Source: Algiphilus sp022763315
Lineage (GTDB): Bacteria > Pseudomonadota > Gammaproteobacteria > Nevskiales > Nevskiaceae
Assembly (NCBI RefSeq): GCF_965249985.1
Contig: NZ_OZ252280.1
Direction: 5' to 3' (one strand)
Length of the DNA stretch: 64,000 bases
This document shows positions 15,016 to 24,516 of this stretch, piece after piece; position 1 is the stretch's first letter, and each line of letters begins with the position of its first letter. The notes under the pieces were generated by a model, which had not been told where the DNA came from, ran no database searches, and was given only the letters and a program-made list of their open reading frames with translations. A program made the position numbers and the translations under genes.

Positions 15016-17775
15016 TCAGGCGATTTCGGCGACTTTTTGACGCTGCTCGCGCAGGGCCGCGAGATCATCGTGCAGCTGATCGCGGCGCTGGCGCGCACCG
15101 GCAACCACGTGTTCCGGCGCCTTGGCGAAAGAAGGGTTGGCCAGACGCTGCTCCAGACCGGCTAACTCCCTCTCGCACTTGCCAATGCGCTTGTCGAGGC
15201 GCGCCAGTTCCGCCTCGGTGTCGATCAGCCCCTTCATCGGCACCAGAATCTTGAGATCGCCGAGCAGTGCCGTGGCGGCTTGCGGGGCCTCCTCGTTCTG
15301 TTCCAGGAAAAGCGGCGCTTCGGTGCGCGCCAGGGCGGTGATCAGCGATTGCATGCGCCGCACCCGTTCCACGTCCTGCTGGCTGGCGTCGCGCAGGTAG
15401 ACCGGCAGGACGGTTGACGGCGCCAGGTTCATCTCGCCGCGGATGTTGCGGATGCCGACGATGAAGCCCTGCAGCCATTCGATGTCGGCCTCGGCCTCGG
15501 CGTGGATCTTGTCCTGCTGTGCGCGCGGATAGGGCTGGTGCATGATGCTGTCGCCCTGCTTGCCCGCGAGCGGCCCAATGCGCTGCCAGATCTCCTCGGT
15601 GATGAAGGGCATGATCGGATGCAGCAGGCGCAGGATGGTCTCGAGCACGCGCAGCAGGGTGGTACGTGTGCCGCGCTGGGCAGCGACGTCGCGGCCGGAG
15701 AGGGCCGGCTTGGACAGCTCCACGTACCAGTCGCAGTACTCATGCCAGACAAAGTGATAGAGCGTCTGCGCGATGAGGTCGAATCGGTAGTCCTGGAAAT
15801 GCTGTTCGATCTCGGCCTCGACCCGCTGCAGCCGCGAGATGATCCAGTGATCGGCGGCCGACAGGGTGGCGGCCTGGCCGGCCTCGGGCAGCGCCTCGGA
15901 TTCGCAGTGCATCAGCACGAAGCGGGCGGCGTTCCAGATCTTGTTGCAGAAGTTGCGATAGCCCTCGGCGCGCTTCGGGTCGAAGCGGATATCGCGTCCG
16001 GTGGAGGCCAGTGCACAGAAAGTGAAGCGCAGCGCGTCCACGCCGGTTTCGTGCAGACCGTCCGGGTAGGCGGCGCGCGTGGCCTTCTCGATGGCCTTGG
16101 CCTTCTGCGGCTGCATCAGGCCGCCGGTGCGCTTGGCCACAAGATCGTCCGCGGAGATGCCTTCCACGATGTCGAGCGGGTCGATGACATTGCCCTTCGA
16201 CTTGCTCATCTTGGCACCGTCGGAGTCACGCACCAGGCCGGTGATGTAGACGTCGCGGAAGGGCACATCGTCCATGAAATGCAGGCCCATCATGGCCATG
16301 CGCGCGACCCAGAAGAAGATGATGTCGAAGCCGGTGACCAGCACATCGCCGGGGTAGTGGCGCTGCAGATCCGTGGTCTGTTCCGGCCAGCCCAAGGTGG
16401 AGAAGGGCCAGAGCGCGGAGGAGAACCAGGTGTCGAAGACATCGGTATCGCGCCGCAGCGGCGTGCTGGCGTCGAGGCCGGCCTTGCGCCGCGCTTCTTC
16501 CTCGTCGCGACCGACGAGTACGCGGCCATCCTCGGTGTACCAGGCGGGCACGCGGTGTCCCCACCAGATCTGGCGCGAGATGCACCAGTCCTCGATGTTG
16601 TTCAGCCAGTGGCGGTAGGTATTGATCCAGTTGCCCGGCACGAAGCGCATGCGGCCGTCTTCCACGGCCGCCAGCGCGCGCTCCGCCAGCGGTTGGGTGC
16701 GCACAAACCATTGCTCGGTCAGATAGGGCTCGACCACTGCATCGGTGCGGTCGCCGTGCGGCACCATCAGGGTGTGGTCATCGACCCGCTCGAGCAGGCC
16801 CAGGGCCTCCATATCGGCAACCACCCGTTCGCGTGCGGCAAGGCGGTCGAGGCCGACGTAGGCGGCGGGCGCCTGATCGCTGATGCGCGCATCCGGCGTC
16901 AGGATGTTGATCTGTGGCAGGCCGTGGCGCACGCCCATCGCATAGTCGTTGAAATCGTGCGCCGGGGTGATCTTGACGCAGCCGCTGCCGAATTCGGCGT
17001 CGACGTAGTCGTCCGCGATGATTGGGATGATGCGGTCGGTCAGCGGTAGCCGCAGCTCGCGCCCGATCAGGTGCTGGAAGCGGGCATCCTCGGGATGCAC
17101 CGCCACCGCGGTATCGCCCAGCATGGTCTCCGGGCGCGTGGTGGCCACCGTGAGATGCCCCGAGCCGTCCGCCAGTGGATAGCGGAAATGCCAGAGGTGG
17201 CCCTTTTCCTCGCGCGACTCCACTTCCAGATCGGAGATGGCGGTTTGCAGCACCGGGTCCCAGTTGACCAAGCGCGTGCCGCGATAGATCAGATCCTCTT
17301 CATACAGGCGGACAAAGGCCTCCGTGACCGCGCGCGAGCAGGTCTCGTCCATGGTGAAGCGTTCACGCGACCAGTCCACCGAGTTGCCCATGCGCCGGAT
17401 CTGGTGGGTGATGGTGCCGCCGGAGTTGGCCTTCCACTCCCAGACCGCCTCCAGGAAAGCCTCGCGTCCCAGGTCATGGCGGGACTGGCCTTCCGCTTCA
17501 AGGCGTCGTTCGACCACCATCTGGGTGGCGATACCGGCGTGGTCCGTCCCAGGCAACCAGAGCGCATCGCGGCCGCGCATGCGCTGGTAGCGCGTGATCG
17601 CGTCCATGATGCTGTGCTGGAAGGCGTGCCCCATGTGCAGGGTGCCGGTGACATTCGGCGGCGGTATGACAATGGTGTGCGGCGTACCTTCGCCCCGGGG
17701 GGCGTAAAGACCCTTGTCTTCCCAGTAGGCGCGCCATTTGGCTTCCAGCGCGCGTGGCTCGAATGCTTTGTCCAT
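15016..17775 (-). CDS. valS: Valyl-tRNA synthetase
   Basis: A 919-residue class I aminoacyl-tRNA synthetase that charges tRNA-Val and edits misactivated threonine. The HIGH-equivalent HMGH is at residues 47-50 after PPPNVTGTL. The CP1 editing domain covers roughly 190-340. KMSKSKGNVIDP near residue 525 is the second active-site motif. The anticodon-binding domain and the C-terminal coiled coil (about 850-919) are present. Length is normal. It follows holC on the same strand after 90 bp, the conserved pepA-holC-valS order known from E. coli. Confidence 0.98.
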   Translation of the reverse strand: MDKAFEPRALEAKWRAYWEDKGLYAPRGEGTPHTIVIPPPNVTGTLHMGHAFQHSIMDAITRYQRMRGRDALWLPGTDHAGIATQMVVERRLEAEGQSRHDLGREAFLEAVWEWKANSGGTITHQIRRMGNSVDWSRERFTMDETCSRAVTEAFVRLYEEDLIYRGTRLVNWDPVLQTAISDLEVESREEKGHLWHFRYPLADGSGHLTVATTRPETMLGDTAVAVHPEDARFQHLIGRELRLPLTDRIIPIIADDYVDAEFGSGCVKITPAHDFNDYAMGVRHGLPQINILTPDARISDQAPAAYVGLDRLAARERVVADMEALGLLERVDDHTLMVPHGDRTDAVVEPYLTEQWFVRTQPLAERALAAVEDGRMRFVPGNWINTYRHWLNNIEDWCISRQIWWGHRVPAWYTEDGRVLVGRDEEEARRKAGLDASTPLRRDTDVFDTWFSSALWPFSTLGWPEQTTDLQRHYPGDVLVTGFDIIFFWVARMAMMGLHFMDDVPFRDVYITGLVRDSDGAKMSKSKGNVIDPLDIVEGISADDLVAKRTGGLMQPQKAKAIEKATRAAYPDGLHETGVDALRFTFCALASTGRDIRFDPKRAEGYRNFCNKIWNAARFVLMHCESEALPEAGQAATLSAADHWIISRLQRVEAEIEQHFQDYRFDLIAQTLYHFVWHEYCDWYVELSKPALSGRDVAAQRGTRTTLLRVLETILRLLHPIMPFITEEIWQRIGPLAGKQGDSIMHQPYPRAQQDKIHAEAEADIEWLQGFIVGIRNIRGEMNLAPSTVLPVYLRDASQQDVERVRRMQSLITALARTEAPLFLEQNEEAPQAATALLGDLKILVPMKGLIDTEAELARLDKRIGKCERELAGLEQRLANPSFAKAPEHVVAGARQRRDQLHDDLAALREQRQKVAEIA

Positions 17776-17865
17776 CGGCAGTGTTCGTTTTCGATGATGC
17801 CCGGTGATCCCGAGCCGGAGGGCGCGAAGGGTAACGGAAACCGCCCCTTGCCGCCCTTGCGGCAG

Positions 17866-18297
17866 CTACAGCTTGTGGGTTTGCAGGGGGTAGCCGCGCT
17901 CGCGGTAGAAGCCGAAGCGCCCTCTCGCTCGGGCGCGCTGGGCATCGTCGCCGAAGACCAGCTCCAGCACGCGCTCGAAGGTGGAGAAGAAGGTCGGTAC
18001 CGCATCGGCAATATTGATCAGGATGTCCTGATGCGACGGCGGCGGCGCCTGTTCCCCCAGGGCGACGGCCGCCAGCGGAGAACATCCTCCGCTGGCGTCC
18101 ACGCGCTCATGGGCGAGGAAGCTGTTCTGCCGGAAGCTCCACAGCGCGCTGTCGATGTCGTCGAGCAGGGCCGCGTCGTCACTGTGCACGTAGACGCGCT
18201 TACCCGAGGCGCCGGCCTTCTCGCACAGCCGGCAGACGAGCAGCACCGGGCCGACATCGTCGGCTTCGGGCAGGACGTAGAAATCAACCCGCGTCAC
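17866..18297 (-). CDS. holC: DNA polymerase III chi subunit
   Basis: A 143-residue clamp-loader accessory subunit. Chi pairs with psi and links the replicase to single-stranded DNA-binding protein. The family start (TRVDFYVLPEAD) and the ALWSFRQNSFLAHERV and DILINIADAVPTFFSTFERV segments are present. It overlaps the pepA stop by 4 nt and precedes valS. No canonical holD is seen in this window; the psi-like peptide on the glycosylase at 8108-8971 is relevant as a possible partner. Confidence 0.92.
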   Translation of the reverse strand: MTRVDFYVLPEADDVGPVLLVCRLCEKAGASGKRVYVHSDDAALLDDIDSALWSFRQNSFLAHERVDASGGCSPLAAVALGEQAPPPSHQDILINIADAVPTFFSTFERVLELVFGDDAQRARARGRFGFYRERGYPLQTHKL

Positions 18298-19793
18298 GAG
18301 GACTCATGCAGGCGCTGGGTCAGGAACTGCAGCAGCAGCGGCACCGGTCGTGCAGTGGCGCCCTTCGGCTTCTGCGTCCATGCGGTGCCGGCGATATCCA
18401 GATGCGCCCAGCGCAGCTTGCGCGCGAAGCGGTGCAGGAACACCGCGGCGGTCACCGAGCCGGCCTCGCGGCCACCGACATTCGCCACATCGGCGAAGGG
18501 TGAGCGCAGTGCGCTCTCGTAGTCGTCCCACAATGGCAGTTCCCAGGCGCGGTCGCCCATATAGTCGCCGGCCGTGATCAGCGACTTGGCCAGCGCCGGC
18601 TGATTGGCGAACACACCGGTGGCGTGGTTACCCAGGGCAACAATGACCGCGCCGGTCAGGGTGGCCATGTCGATGACGCAGTCCGGGTCGTAGTTGCGCT
18701 CGACATAGGTCAGCGCATCACACAGCAGCAGGCGGCCTTCGGCGTCGGTGTTCAGGATTTCGATGGTCTGACCGGACATCGAGGTGACGATGTCTCCTGG
18801 CTTGTTGGCCATGCCGTCCGGCAGATTCTCCGAGGCGGGGACGATGCCCACCAGATTGATCGGCAGGCCCAGCTCGGCGACGGCCTTCATGGTGCCGAAA
18901 ACCGCGGCGCCGCCACACATGTCGTACTTCATCTCGTCCATCGCCTGCGCCGGCTTGAGCGAGATGCCGCCAGCGTCGAAGGTCAAGCCCTTGCCCACCA
19001 GCACGACCGGCTTGGCCTTCTTCGGACCCTGCAGGTATTCCATGACGGTGAAGGTGGCGGGTTCGCGCGAGCCCTTTGACACCGAGAGCAGGGCGCCCAT
19101 GCCGAGGTTCTCCATCTTCTTCTCGTCGAGCACCGTGGTCTTGATGCTGCGATAGCTGCTCGCCAGTTCGCGTCCGGTGTTGGCCAGATCGGTGGGCGTG
19201 CAGCGGTTGCCCGGCAGATTGCTCAGATCGCGGGTCAGCACCATGCCGGCATTGAGGGCAGTGGCCGTGCGCAACGCCTCTTCCGCCTCGGCCAGATCGC
19301 TGCGGCTGGGCACATTGAAGGTGATGCGGTTGAGCTTGCTGTGATCCGGGTCCGGCTTGCTCTTGCACTGCACAAATCGGTAGCCGAGGGCGCCGGAGGC
19401 CATGGCCGCCCGTAGCACCGTCCAGCGGCGGTCGCGTTTGCGCACCACGAGATCGGTAAGATAACTGACCGCATCGACCGCGCCGGTCTTGCGCACCGCC
19501 CGCACGGCTTCTTCCGTGGCCCGGATGTAGGCCTTGTCGGAGAAATCCCGCTCGCGACCCAAACCGACCAGGAGCACCCGATCGCAGACCAAGCCCGACA
19601 GCCCGTGAAGCACCACGGTTTCGCCTTCGCGGCCTTCGATGTCACCGCGGCGCATGGCTTGGCTGAGTGCGCCCTTGCAGGCTTCGTCGAGTTCCTTGGC
19701 GGCGGGGCTCAGCTTGCGGCGTGCAAAGACACCGGCGATGACGCAGCCCGCACGTTGTTTCGCGGGGTTGCCACTCTTGACGAAAAATTCCAT
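18294..19793 (-). CDS. pepA: Leucyl aminopeptidase (M17, cytosol aminopeptidase)
   Basis: A 499-residue M17 metallopeptidase that releases N-terminal residues from peptides; E. coli PepA also binds DNA in recombination and regulation. The catalytic domain shows VLVGKGLTFDAGG (Lys and first metal ligand) and the family signature NTDAEGRLLL near residue 349. The ATG ending at 19793 was chosen because it gives the family N-terminus (MEFFVKSG) and has a purine-rich AGAGG about 8 nt upstream. It is the first gene of pepA-holC-valS and diverges from lptF with 137 bp between start codons. Confidence 0.95.
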   Translation of the reverse strand: MEFFVKSGNPAKQRAGCVIAGVFARRKLSPAAKELDEACKGALSQAMRRGDIEGREGETVVLHGLSGLVCDRVLLVGLGRERDFSDKAYIRATEEAVRAVRKTGAVDAVSYLTDLVVRKRDRRWTVLRAAMASGALGYRFVQCKSKPDPDHSKLNRITFNVPSRSDLAEAEEALRTATALNAGMVLTRDLSNLPGNRCTPTDLANTGRELASSYRSIKTTVLDEKKMENLGMGALLSVSKGSREPATFTVMEYLQGPKKAKPVVLVGKGLTFDAGGISLKPAQAMDEMKYDMCGGAAVFGTMKAVAELGLPINLVGIVPASENLPDGMANKPGDIVTSMSGQTIEILNTDAEGRLLLCDALTYVERNYDPDCVIDMATLTGAVIVALGNHATGVFANQPALAKSLITAGDYMGDRAWELPLWDDYESALRSPFADVANVGGREAGSVTAAVFLHRFARKLRWAHLDIAGTAWTQKPKGATARPVPLLLQFLTQRLHESS

Positions 19794-19930
19794 GGAGCGC
19801 CTCTGATCTGTGAAATGGGTGCGTTGCCACGCGCGACTGGCGAGTGTCCGCAAACTGTGCACGCGGTGCAAGCGAGGCTGTCGCGCGTCCATCCGCGACG
19901 CGGGGTAGTGCCCAGGGCTATGCTGGCGTG

Positions 19931-21001
19931 ATGGGCGGCAGCCGCATTCTGTCTCGTTATTTCTTCCGCGACGCGGCGCTGGCCTGGCTGGCCGTGCTGT
20001 CCGTGCTGCTGCTGATTCTGCTCGCCAGCCGCTCGGTGCGGTTTCTGTCGGCCGCGGCGGAAGGCAACATCCCTGCCGATATCGTGCTGAGCGTGGTACT
20101 GCTGTCGGCGCTGCGTTATCTGATGATCATCACGCCGATCTCGCTGCTGCTGGGCGTGATGCTGGCGATGGGGCGGATGTACAAGGACCAGGAGATCACT
20201 GCCGCCACGGCCTGCGGCGTCAGCCTTGGCGGCATCGCCTTTCCCTTCATGTTGCTCTCGGCGGTGGCGGCGGTGCTCACCGGGATGCTGTCGCTGGATC
20301 TGGGACCGCGCGCCGGCCGTGCCGTGGACCAGCTCACGCAGCAGGCGCGCGAGGAACTGTCCTATGCGCCTTTCGAGTCCGGGCGCTTCACGCGCATGTC
20401 CGACGGGGGCGCGATCTTTTACGCCCGTGAGACCCAGGACGGCGGCACCCGCTTCCAGGACATCTTCATCCACGCCGAACTCCCCGAATTCCAGGGTATC
20501 GTGCAGGCCCGCGCGGGCAGCCAGCAGGTGGAGGGTGAGGACAATGTACGCAAGATCGTGCTCGAGTCGGGCCGCGCCTATCAGAACCGGGACGGCGACT
20601 TGGCCTGGGATGTGTTCGACTTCGGTCGCCTGATCCTGCGCTTCGTTCCCCCGCCGCTGTTGTTCGAGTCCTCAGAAACCGATATCGCATCCACTGCGCG
20701 GTTATTGCAGCGCGACGACCCCGAGGCCATCGCAGAACTGCATTGGCGCATGGCCGCACCCATTGCCGTTCTATTGATGGTGCTGATCGCGGTGCCGCTA
20801 TCGCATATTGGACCGCGCCAAGGCCGTTACGGCAAGCTGGTACTGGGCTTACTGGTCTACCTGGTCTACGCCAACCTGCTGGGCGCCGGCCAGACCGCTT
20901 TGGAACGCGGCGTGGTGCCGGCCTGGGCGGGCCTGTGGTGGGTGCACGCCGGGGCGCTGGTGCTGGGTCTGTGGCTGTGGGTGCGTAGGGCGCGCGCATG
21001 A
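19931..21001 (+). CDS. lptF: LPS export ABC transporter permease LptF
   Basis: A 356-residue YjgP/YjgQ-family permease that, with LptG and LptB, extracts lipopolysaccharide from the inner membrane for delivery to LptC/A. Three membrane helices near the N-terminus, a periplasmic beta-jellyroll domain (about 120-255) and three C-terminal helices fit the family. The motif RMYKDQEITAATACGVS is the cytoplasmic coupling helix. I chose ATG 19931, which has TATGCT 6 nt upstream and no Shine-Dalgarno. It overlaps lptG by 4 nt. Confidence 0.95.
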   Translation: MGGSRILSRYFFRDAALAWLAVLSVLLLILLASRSVRFLSAAAEGNIPADIVLSVVLLSALRYLMIITPISLLLGVMLAMGRMYKDQEITAATACGVSLGGIAFPFMLLSAVAAVLTGMLSLDLGPRAGRAVDQLTQQAREELSYAPFESGRFTRMSDGGAIFYARETQDGGTRFQDIFIHAELPEFQGIVQARAGSQQVEGEDNVRKIVLESGRAYQNRDGDLAWDVFDFGRLILRFVPPPLLFESSETDIASTARLLQRDDPEAIAELHWRMAAPIAVLLMVLIAVPLSHIGPRQGRYGKLVLGLLVYLVYANLLGAGQTALERGVVPAWAGLWWVHAGALVLGLWLWVRRARA

Positions 21002-22062
21002 AGCTCATTGACCGTCATATCGCTGTCCATGTGCTGGGCTTCTCGGCGATCGTGGGCTTCGCCTTGCTGGCCTTGCAAAGCTTCATCACCCTGGCGGCCG
21101 AGGCCGACGACATCAGCGAACGCTTCAGCTTCCTCGATCTGGCCACGGTGGTGGCCTTCGAGACCCCCAGCATCATGCTGGTGCTGATGCCGATGATCGC
21201 CCTTATCGGTACGCTGCTCGGCCTGGGTGCGCTGGCCCAGCAGGGCGAACTGGTCGCAATGCGCGCCGCTGGCATCTCGGTGCTGCGCATTGGGGCGGCC
21301 ACGCTCGCCGGCGGCCTGCTGCTGGCAGCCTTGACGCTGCTGCTCACCGACGTGGTGGCTCCGGCCGGCAAGCGTGCTTCCGAACAGTTGCAGAGCGCCG
21401 AAAAATACGGCACCGACCCCGGCGTGGTGACGCGGCCGGTGTGGTTGCGCGGCGAGCAGGAGATCTATCACGTGCGGCGCGTGGAATCGCCACGCTCGGT
21501 AGGGCCGGTGACGGTTTACAGCCTGGGTGCGGACGGCGGTATCGAGGTCATCTCCGAAGTCACGCGGGCGCAATTCTCGGAGGGCGCGTGGCAGGCGGAG
21601 AACATTACGCAGACGCACTTCCGCGATGACGGGGTCGAACGCAAACAGGTCGCCCACATGCGATGGCCCTCCGGGCCGGCACCGGATGTGCTGGAGCTGG
21701 TGGTACTGGAATCCGATGCCCTGTCCGTGCGTGGTCTGCTGCGGCTGATCGACTATTTGGAACGCAACGACCTGGATGCCCAGCAGTACCGCATCACGCT
21801 CTGGCAGAAACTGGTGTCTCCGCTGACGGTACTGGTCATGATGCTGCTGGCAGTGCCCTACGTTCTGGGGTCATTGCGTGACAGCGGCACCGGGCAGCGC
21901 CTGTTGGTTGGTGTACTCATTGGCGTCGCCTTCTGGGTGGGCAATGAAGTCATCGCCAGCAGTGCGCTGATCTATCGATGGCCGCCGATGCTGTCCGCGC
22001 TCAGTCCGAGCCTGATCGTGCTGGTTATCGCGCTGTGGCGTCTGCGTCGGGCGCGCGAGTAG
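20998..22062 (+). CDS. lptG: LPS export ABC transporter permease LptG
   Basis: A 354-residue partner of LptF with the same topology: N-terminal helices, the coupling motif LGALAQQGELVAMRAAGIS (about 77-95), a periplasmic domain (130-265) and C-terminal helices. Together they form the membrane part of the LptB2FG exporter. It starts in an ATGA overlap with lptF, implying translational coupling, and ends 16 bp before the convergent kinase gene. Confidence 0.95.
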   Translation: MKLIDRHIAVHVLGFSAIVGFALLALQSFITLAAEADDISERFSFLDLATVVAFETPSIMLVLMPMIALIGTLLGLGALAQQGELVAMRAAGISVLRIGAATLAGGLLLAALTLLLTDVVAPAGKRASEQLQSAEKYGTDPGVVTRPVWLRGEQEIYHVRRVESPRSVGPVTVYSLGADGGIEVISEVTRAQFSEGAWQAENITQTHFRDDGVERKQVAHMRWPSGPAPDVLELVVLESDALSVRGLLRLIDYLERNDLDAQQYRITLWQKLVSPLTVLVMMLLAVPYVLGSLRDSGTGQRLLVGVLIGVAFWVGNEVIASSALIYRWPPMLSALSPSLIVLVIALWRLRRARE

Positions 22063-22078
22063 TCACGGCGTTGCCGAT

Positions 22079-24439
22079 TCAACCGCGTACGTCCGCCCCT
22101 GGTGCCGGGCCGCTGTCGCCTTCTGTGGCGTCGCGTAGATGCTGCAAGGTATCGAGAATGCCGCTACGCAACTGTGCGATGTCGTCGCGCATCTCGAGCC
22201 CGACGATAGGGGCGTTGCCGCCTTGCTGGATGCGCCGTTCCACCCGCGCCGCCAGGCCGCGGATGCGGTGCAGATGGTAGAAGGCCGCCGTGCCATGCAG
22301 GGCGTGGGCGGCTTCGCGCAGCCCGATGGCGTCGCCGGCGGCGAAGCTGAGTTCGACGGTCTCGAGCTGGCTGGGCAGTTCCTCCACCAGCATGGCGCGC
22401 AGCTCGGCATCCTCGAGCAGACGGGCGTCGATGCCGCTGCCGCTGTCGGCGTCGAACTGCGCGCTGGCGCCGCGCTGGCGCAGCCAGGGCGCCAGCGCCC
22501 GCAGCAACTGCCGACTGTCGAAGGGTTTGCTGATCACCACGTCTGCGCCGGCGAGGGCGGCTTGGCGTTGCTCATCGGCGTCGAACCAGGCCGACATCAG
22601 TACTAGAACCGGGCGTCGCGCGCCGCTGTCGCGACTGCGCAGCACGCGCATCAGGCTCATGCCATCCCGGCCCGGCATATGCAGATCGAGCAGGGCGCCA
22701 TCGGTGGGCTGAGCGTCGAAGCGCTGCAGTGCCGCATCGCCATCCTCGGCGGCCACCGTGTCGGCGCCGAGTTCGCGCAGCATATGGACGAGCAGGCCGC
22801 GCGTGGCGGTCGCGTTGTCGGCCACCAGGAAGCGTAGTCCAGCGAGAGGGCGCTGCTGCCCCTCGCCGTGGCCGATGAGGGCGGCGCAGAGCGCGCGGTA
22901 AAGCGCGCCCCGCCCGATAGATTTGGGAAGGGCGACGTCGGCGCCACAGCGGCGGGCGCGCTGCAGGTCGCCAGGCGCGGCGCTGCGCAGCAGCACGACG
23001 CGGGCAGAGCCGTCGGCCGGCTGGTCGAGCAGGGCCAGCACGCTGCGCTCGGCGAGATCCTCGACACGCAGCCCGAGCAGCACGAAGGTCGGCGGGGACT
23101 GACTGCTCGCCAGTGCGCGCGCAATCACATCGGGGCCGTCGAAGGCGCGCCATTGCACGCCCCAGTAGTCCAGACTGTGGGTGAGCGCAAGGCGCGCGGT
23201 GCCGGAAGGCTCGAGCAGCCACGCCGTGGTGCCCTGCAGCGCTTGCAAGGGCAATTCAGTGCCCCGGTCGCGCTGCCGTTCGAGACGCAGCGAGACGCCA
23301 AAGGTACTGCCCTTGCCGGGCGTGGATTCCACATCGACGTCGCCCTGCATGCTGTGCGCCAGGCTCTTGACGATGGATAACCCCAATCCGGTCGAGCTGC
23401 CCGGCGTGCCGCTGGCCGAAGGCGTATAGACATCGAACAGGCGGGGCAGTCGCGCTGGCGCGATGCCCTGGCCGGTATCGCTGACCGAGATGCGCAGGCG
23501 CACACCCTCGCTATCCTCGCCTTCCTTCATGATGCGCAGGACGACTTCGCCATGCTGGGTGTATTTGACGGCGTTGGACAGCAGATTGGTCATGATCTGC
23601 TGCAGGCGCGCAGGGTCGCCCCGCAGCCGGGTGGGGACGTCGTGGTAGATGAAATGCACCAGCTCCAGCTGCTTGTCACAGGCCGCCGGTGCGATCAGCG
23701 CCAGGGCGTCTTCGACGGTGTCAGCCAGGTCGAAACTGACCTCATGCAGGGTCAGCGCTCCGGCGGCAATGCGGCTCCAGTCGAGCAGGTCGTTGATCGT
23801 GCCGAGCAGGTTCTGCGCACAGCGGTAAAGACTCTCCGCTTGTTCCTGTGAATCGGCGCTTGCGGCGCTGGCGCGCAGGCGGTCGGCGTGCCCCATGATG
23901 GCGCTGAGCGGTGTACGCAGCTCGTGACTGAGTCCGGCGAGCAATTGGGATTGGTGCTGCAGCGCATTGTGTTGGTCGTCGGCGCGTTCGTGGGCGGCGC
24001 GCGCGTCACGACGCAGCTGTTCGAGCTGCGCGCGCAGGCCGGCGGTGGCCGTTTCCACGGCCTGCTTCGTCGCGCTTTGCTGGTGCGCACGCGCGACGGC
24101 GTGGTCGGTGAGGGCGTCGGCAATCCGTTGGGCGTGGGCAGGCAAGCGGCCTGCTGCCAGCCGTTCAAAGCGACCGTTGCGGTGTGCCTGGGCGACGGCC
24201 AGTAGTTCCCGCCAAGGTCGGCGCAGGCACTGGAGGGCAAGCAGCATGGCGAGCAAGGCGGCGGCCAGGGCGAGACCCGCGCTGGCAAGCAAGGCGCGTT
24301 GCCCCACCCAGCCCCATTGCAGCCAGAGTGGCCAGGCGAGCACGGCGGTACTTGCCCCGACGAGCAGCGGCAGGACCAGCGCGAACAGCAGACCGAGGGT
24401 CGGCGGGCGAGGCGGTCGGCGGTGAGGGGCGACGGGCAT
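22079..24439 (-). CDS. BarA/GacS-type hybrid sensor histidine kinase
   Basis: A 786-residue tripartite kinase. Two membrane helices (about 14-40 and 47-71) are joined by a loop of only a few residues, so no periplasmic sensor domain is present. A HAMP-like or coiled linker follows, then HisKA with phospho-acceptor His172 (SHELRTPLSAIMGH) and an ATPase domain (NLLSNAVKYT; DTGQGI; STGLGLSIV). A first receiver domain is degenerate, with TFVLLGLRV where the phospho-Asp should be. A second receiver is intact (LLDLHMPGRDGM), and a C-terminal HPt has HALHGTAAF. The adjacent divergent cysM-rlmD matches the gacS neighbourhood of Pseudomonas, supporting a BarA/GacS role upstream of a GacA/UvrY-like regulator. 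Confidence 0.88.
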   Translation of the reverse strand: MPVAPHRRPPRPPTLGLLFALVLPLLVGASTAVLAWPLWLQWGWVGQRALLASAGLALAAALLAMLLALQCLRRPWRELLAVAQAHRNGRFERLAAGRLPAHAQRIADALTDHAVARAHQQSATKQAVETATAGLRAQLEQLRRDARAAHERADDQHNALQHQSQLLAGLSHELRTPLSAIMGHADRLRASAASADSQEQAESLYRCAQNLLGTINDLLDWSRIAAGALTLHEVSFDLADTVEDALALIAPAACDKQLELVHFIYHDVPTRLRGDPARLQQIMTNLLSNAVKYTQHGEVVLRIMKEGEDSEGVRLRISVSDTGQGIAPARLPRLFDVYTPSASGTPGSSTGLGLSIVKSLAHSMQGDVDVESTPGKGSTFGVSLRLERQRDRGTELPLQALQGTTAWLLEPSGTARLALTHSLDYWGVQWRAFDGPDVIARALASSQSPPTFVLLGLRVEDLAERSVLALLDQPADGSARVVLLRSAAPGDLQRARRCGADVALPKSIGRGALYRALCAALIGHGEGQQRPLAGLRFLVADNATATRGLLVHMLRELGADTVAAEDGDAALQRFDAQPTDGALLDLHMPGRDGMSLMRVLRSRDSGARRPVLVLMSAWFDADEQRQAALAGADVVISKPFDSRQLLRALAPWLRQRGASAQFDADSGSGIDARLLEDAELRAMLVEELPSQLETVELSFAAGDAIGLREAAHALHGTAAFYHLHRIRGLAARVERRIQQGGNAPIVGLEMRDDIAQLRSGILDTLQHLRDATEGDSGPAPGADVRG

Positions 24440-24516
24440 GGGGGCGGATCATGCAGCGATGGCGGAATGGCTTCCGCTAGACTAACGCGCCTTCAGATCG
24501 GCCACGTGCTCCACCT

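Noticed and set aside
15502..17049. A 515-residue open frame antisense to valS
   Set aside because: It is a shadow of the valS codon usage, with no domain, signal or ribosome site.
17849..17864. TGCCGC-CCTT-GCGGCA inverted repeat between holC and valS as a terminator
   Set aside because: The stem is only 6 bp with no T-tract, and it lies within a conserved operon.
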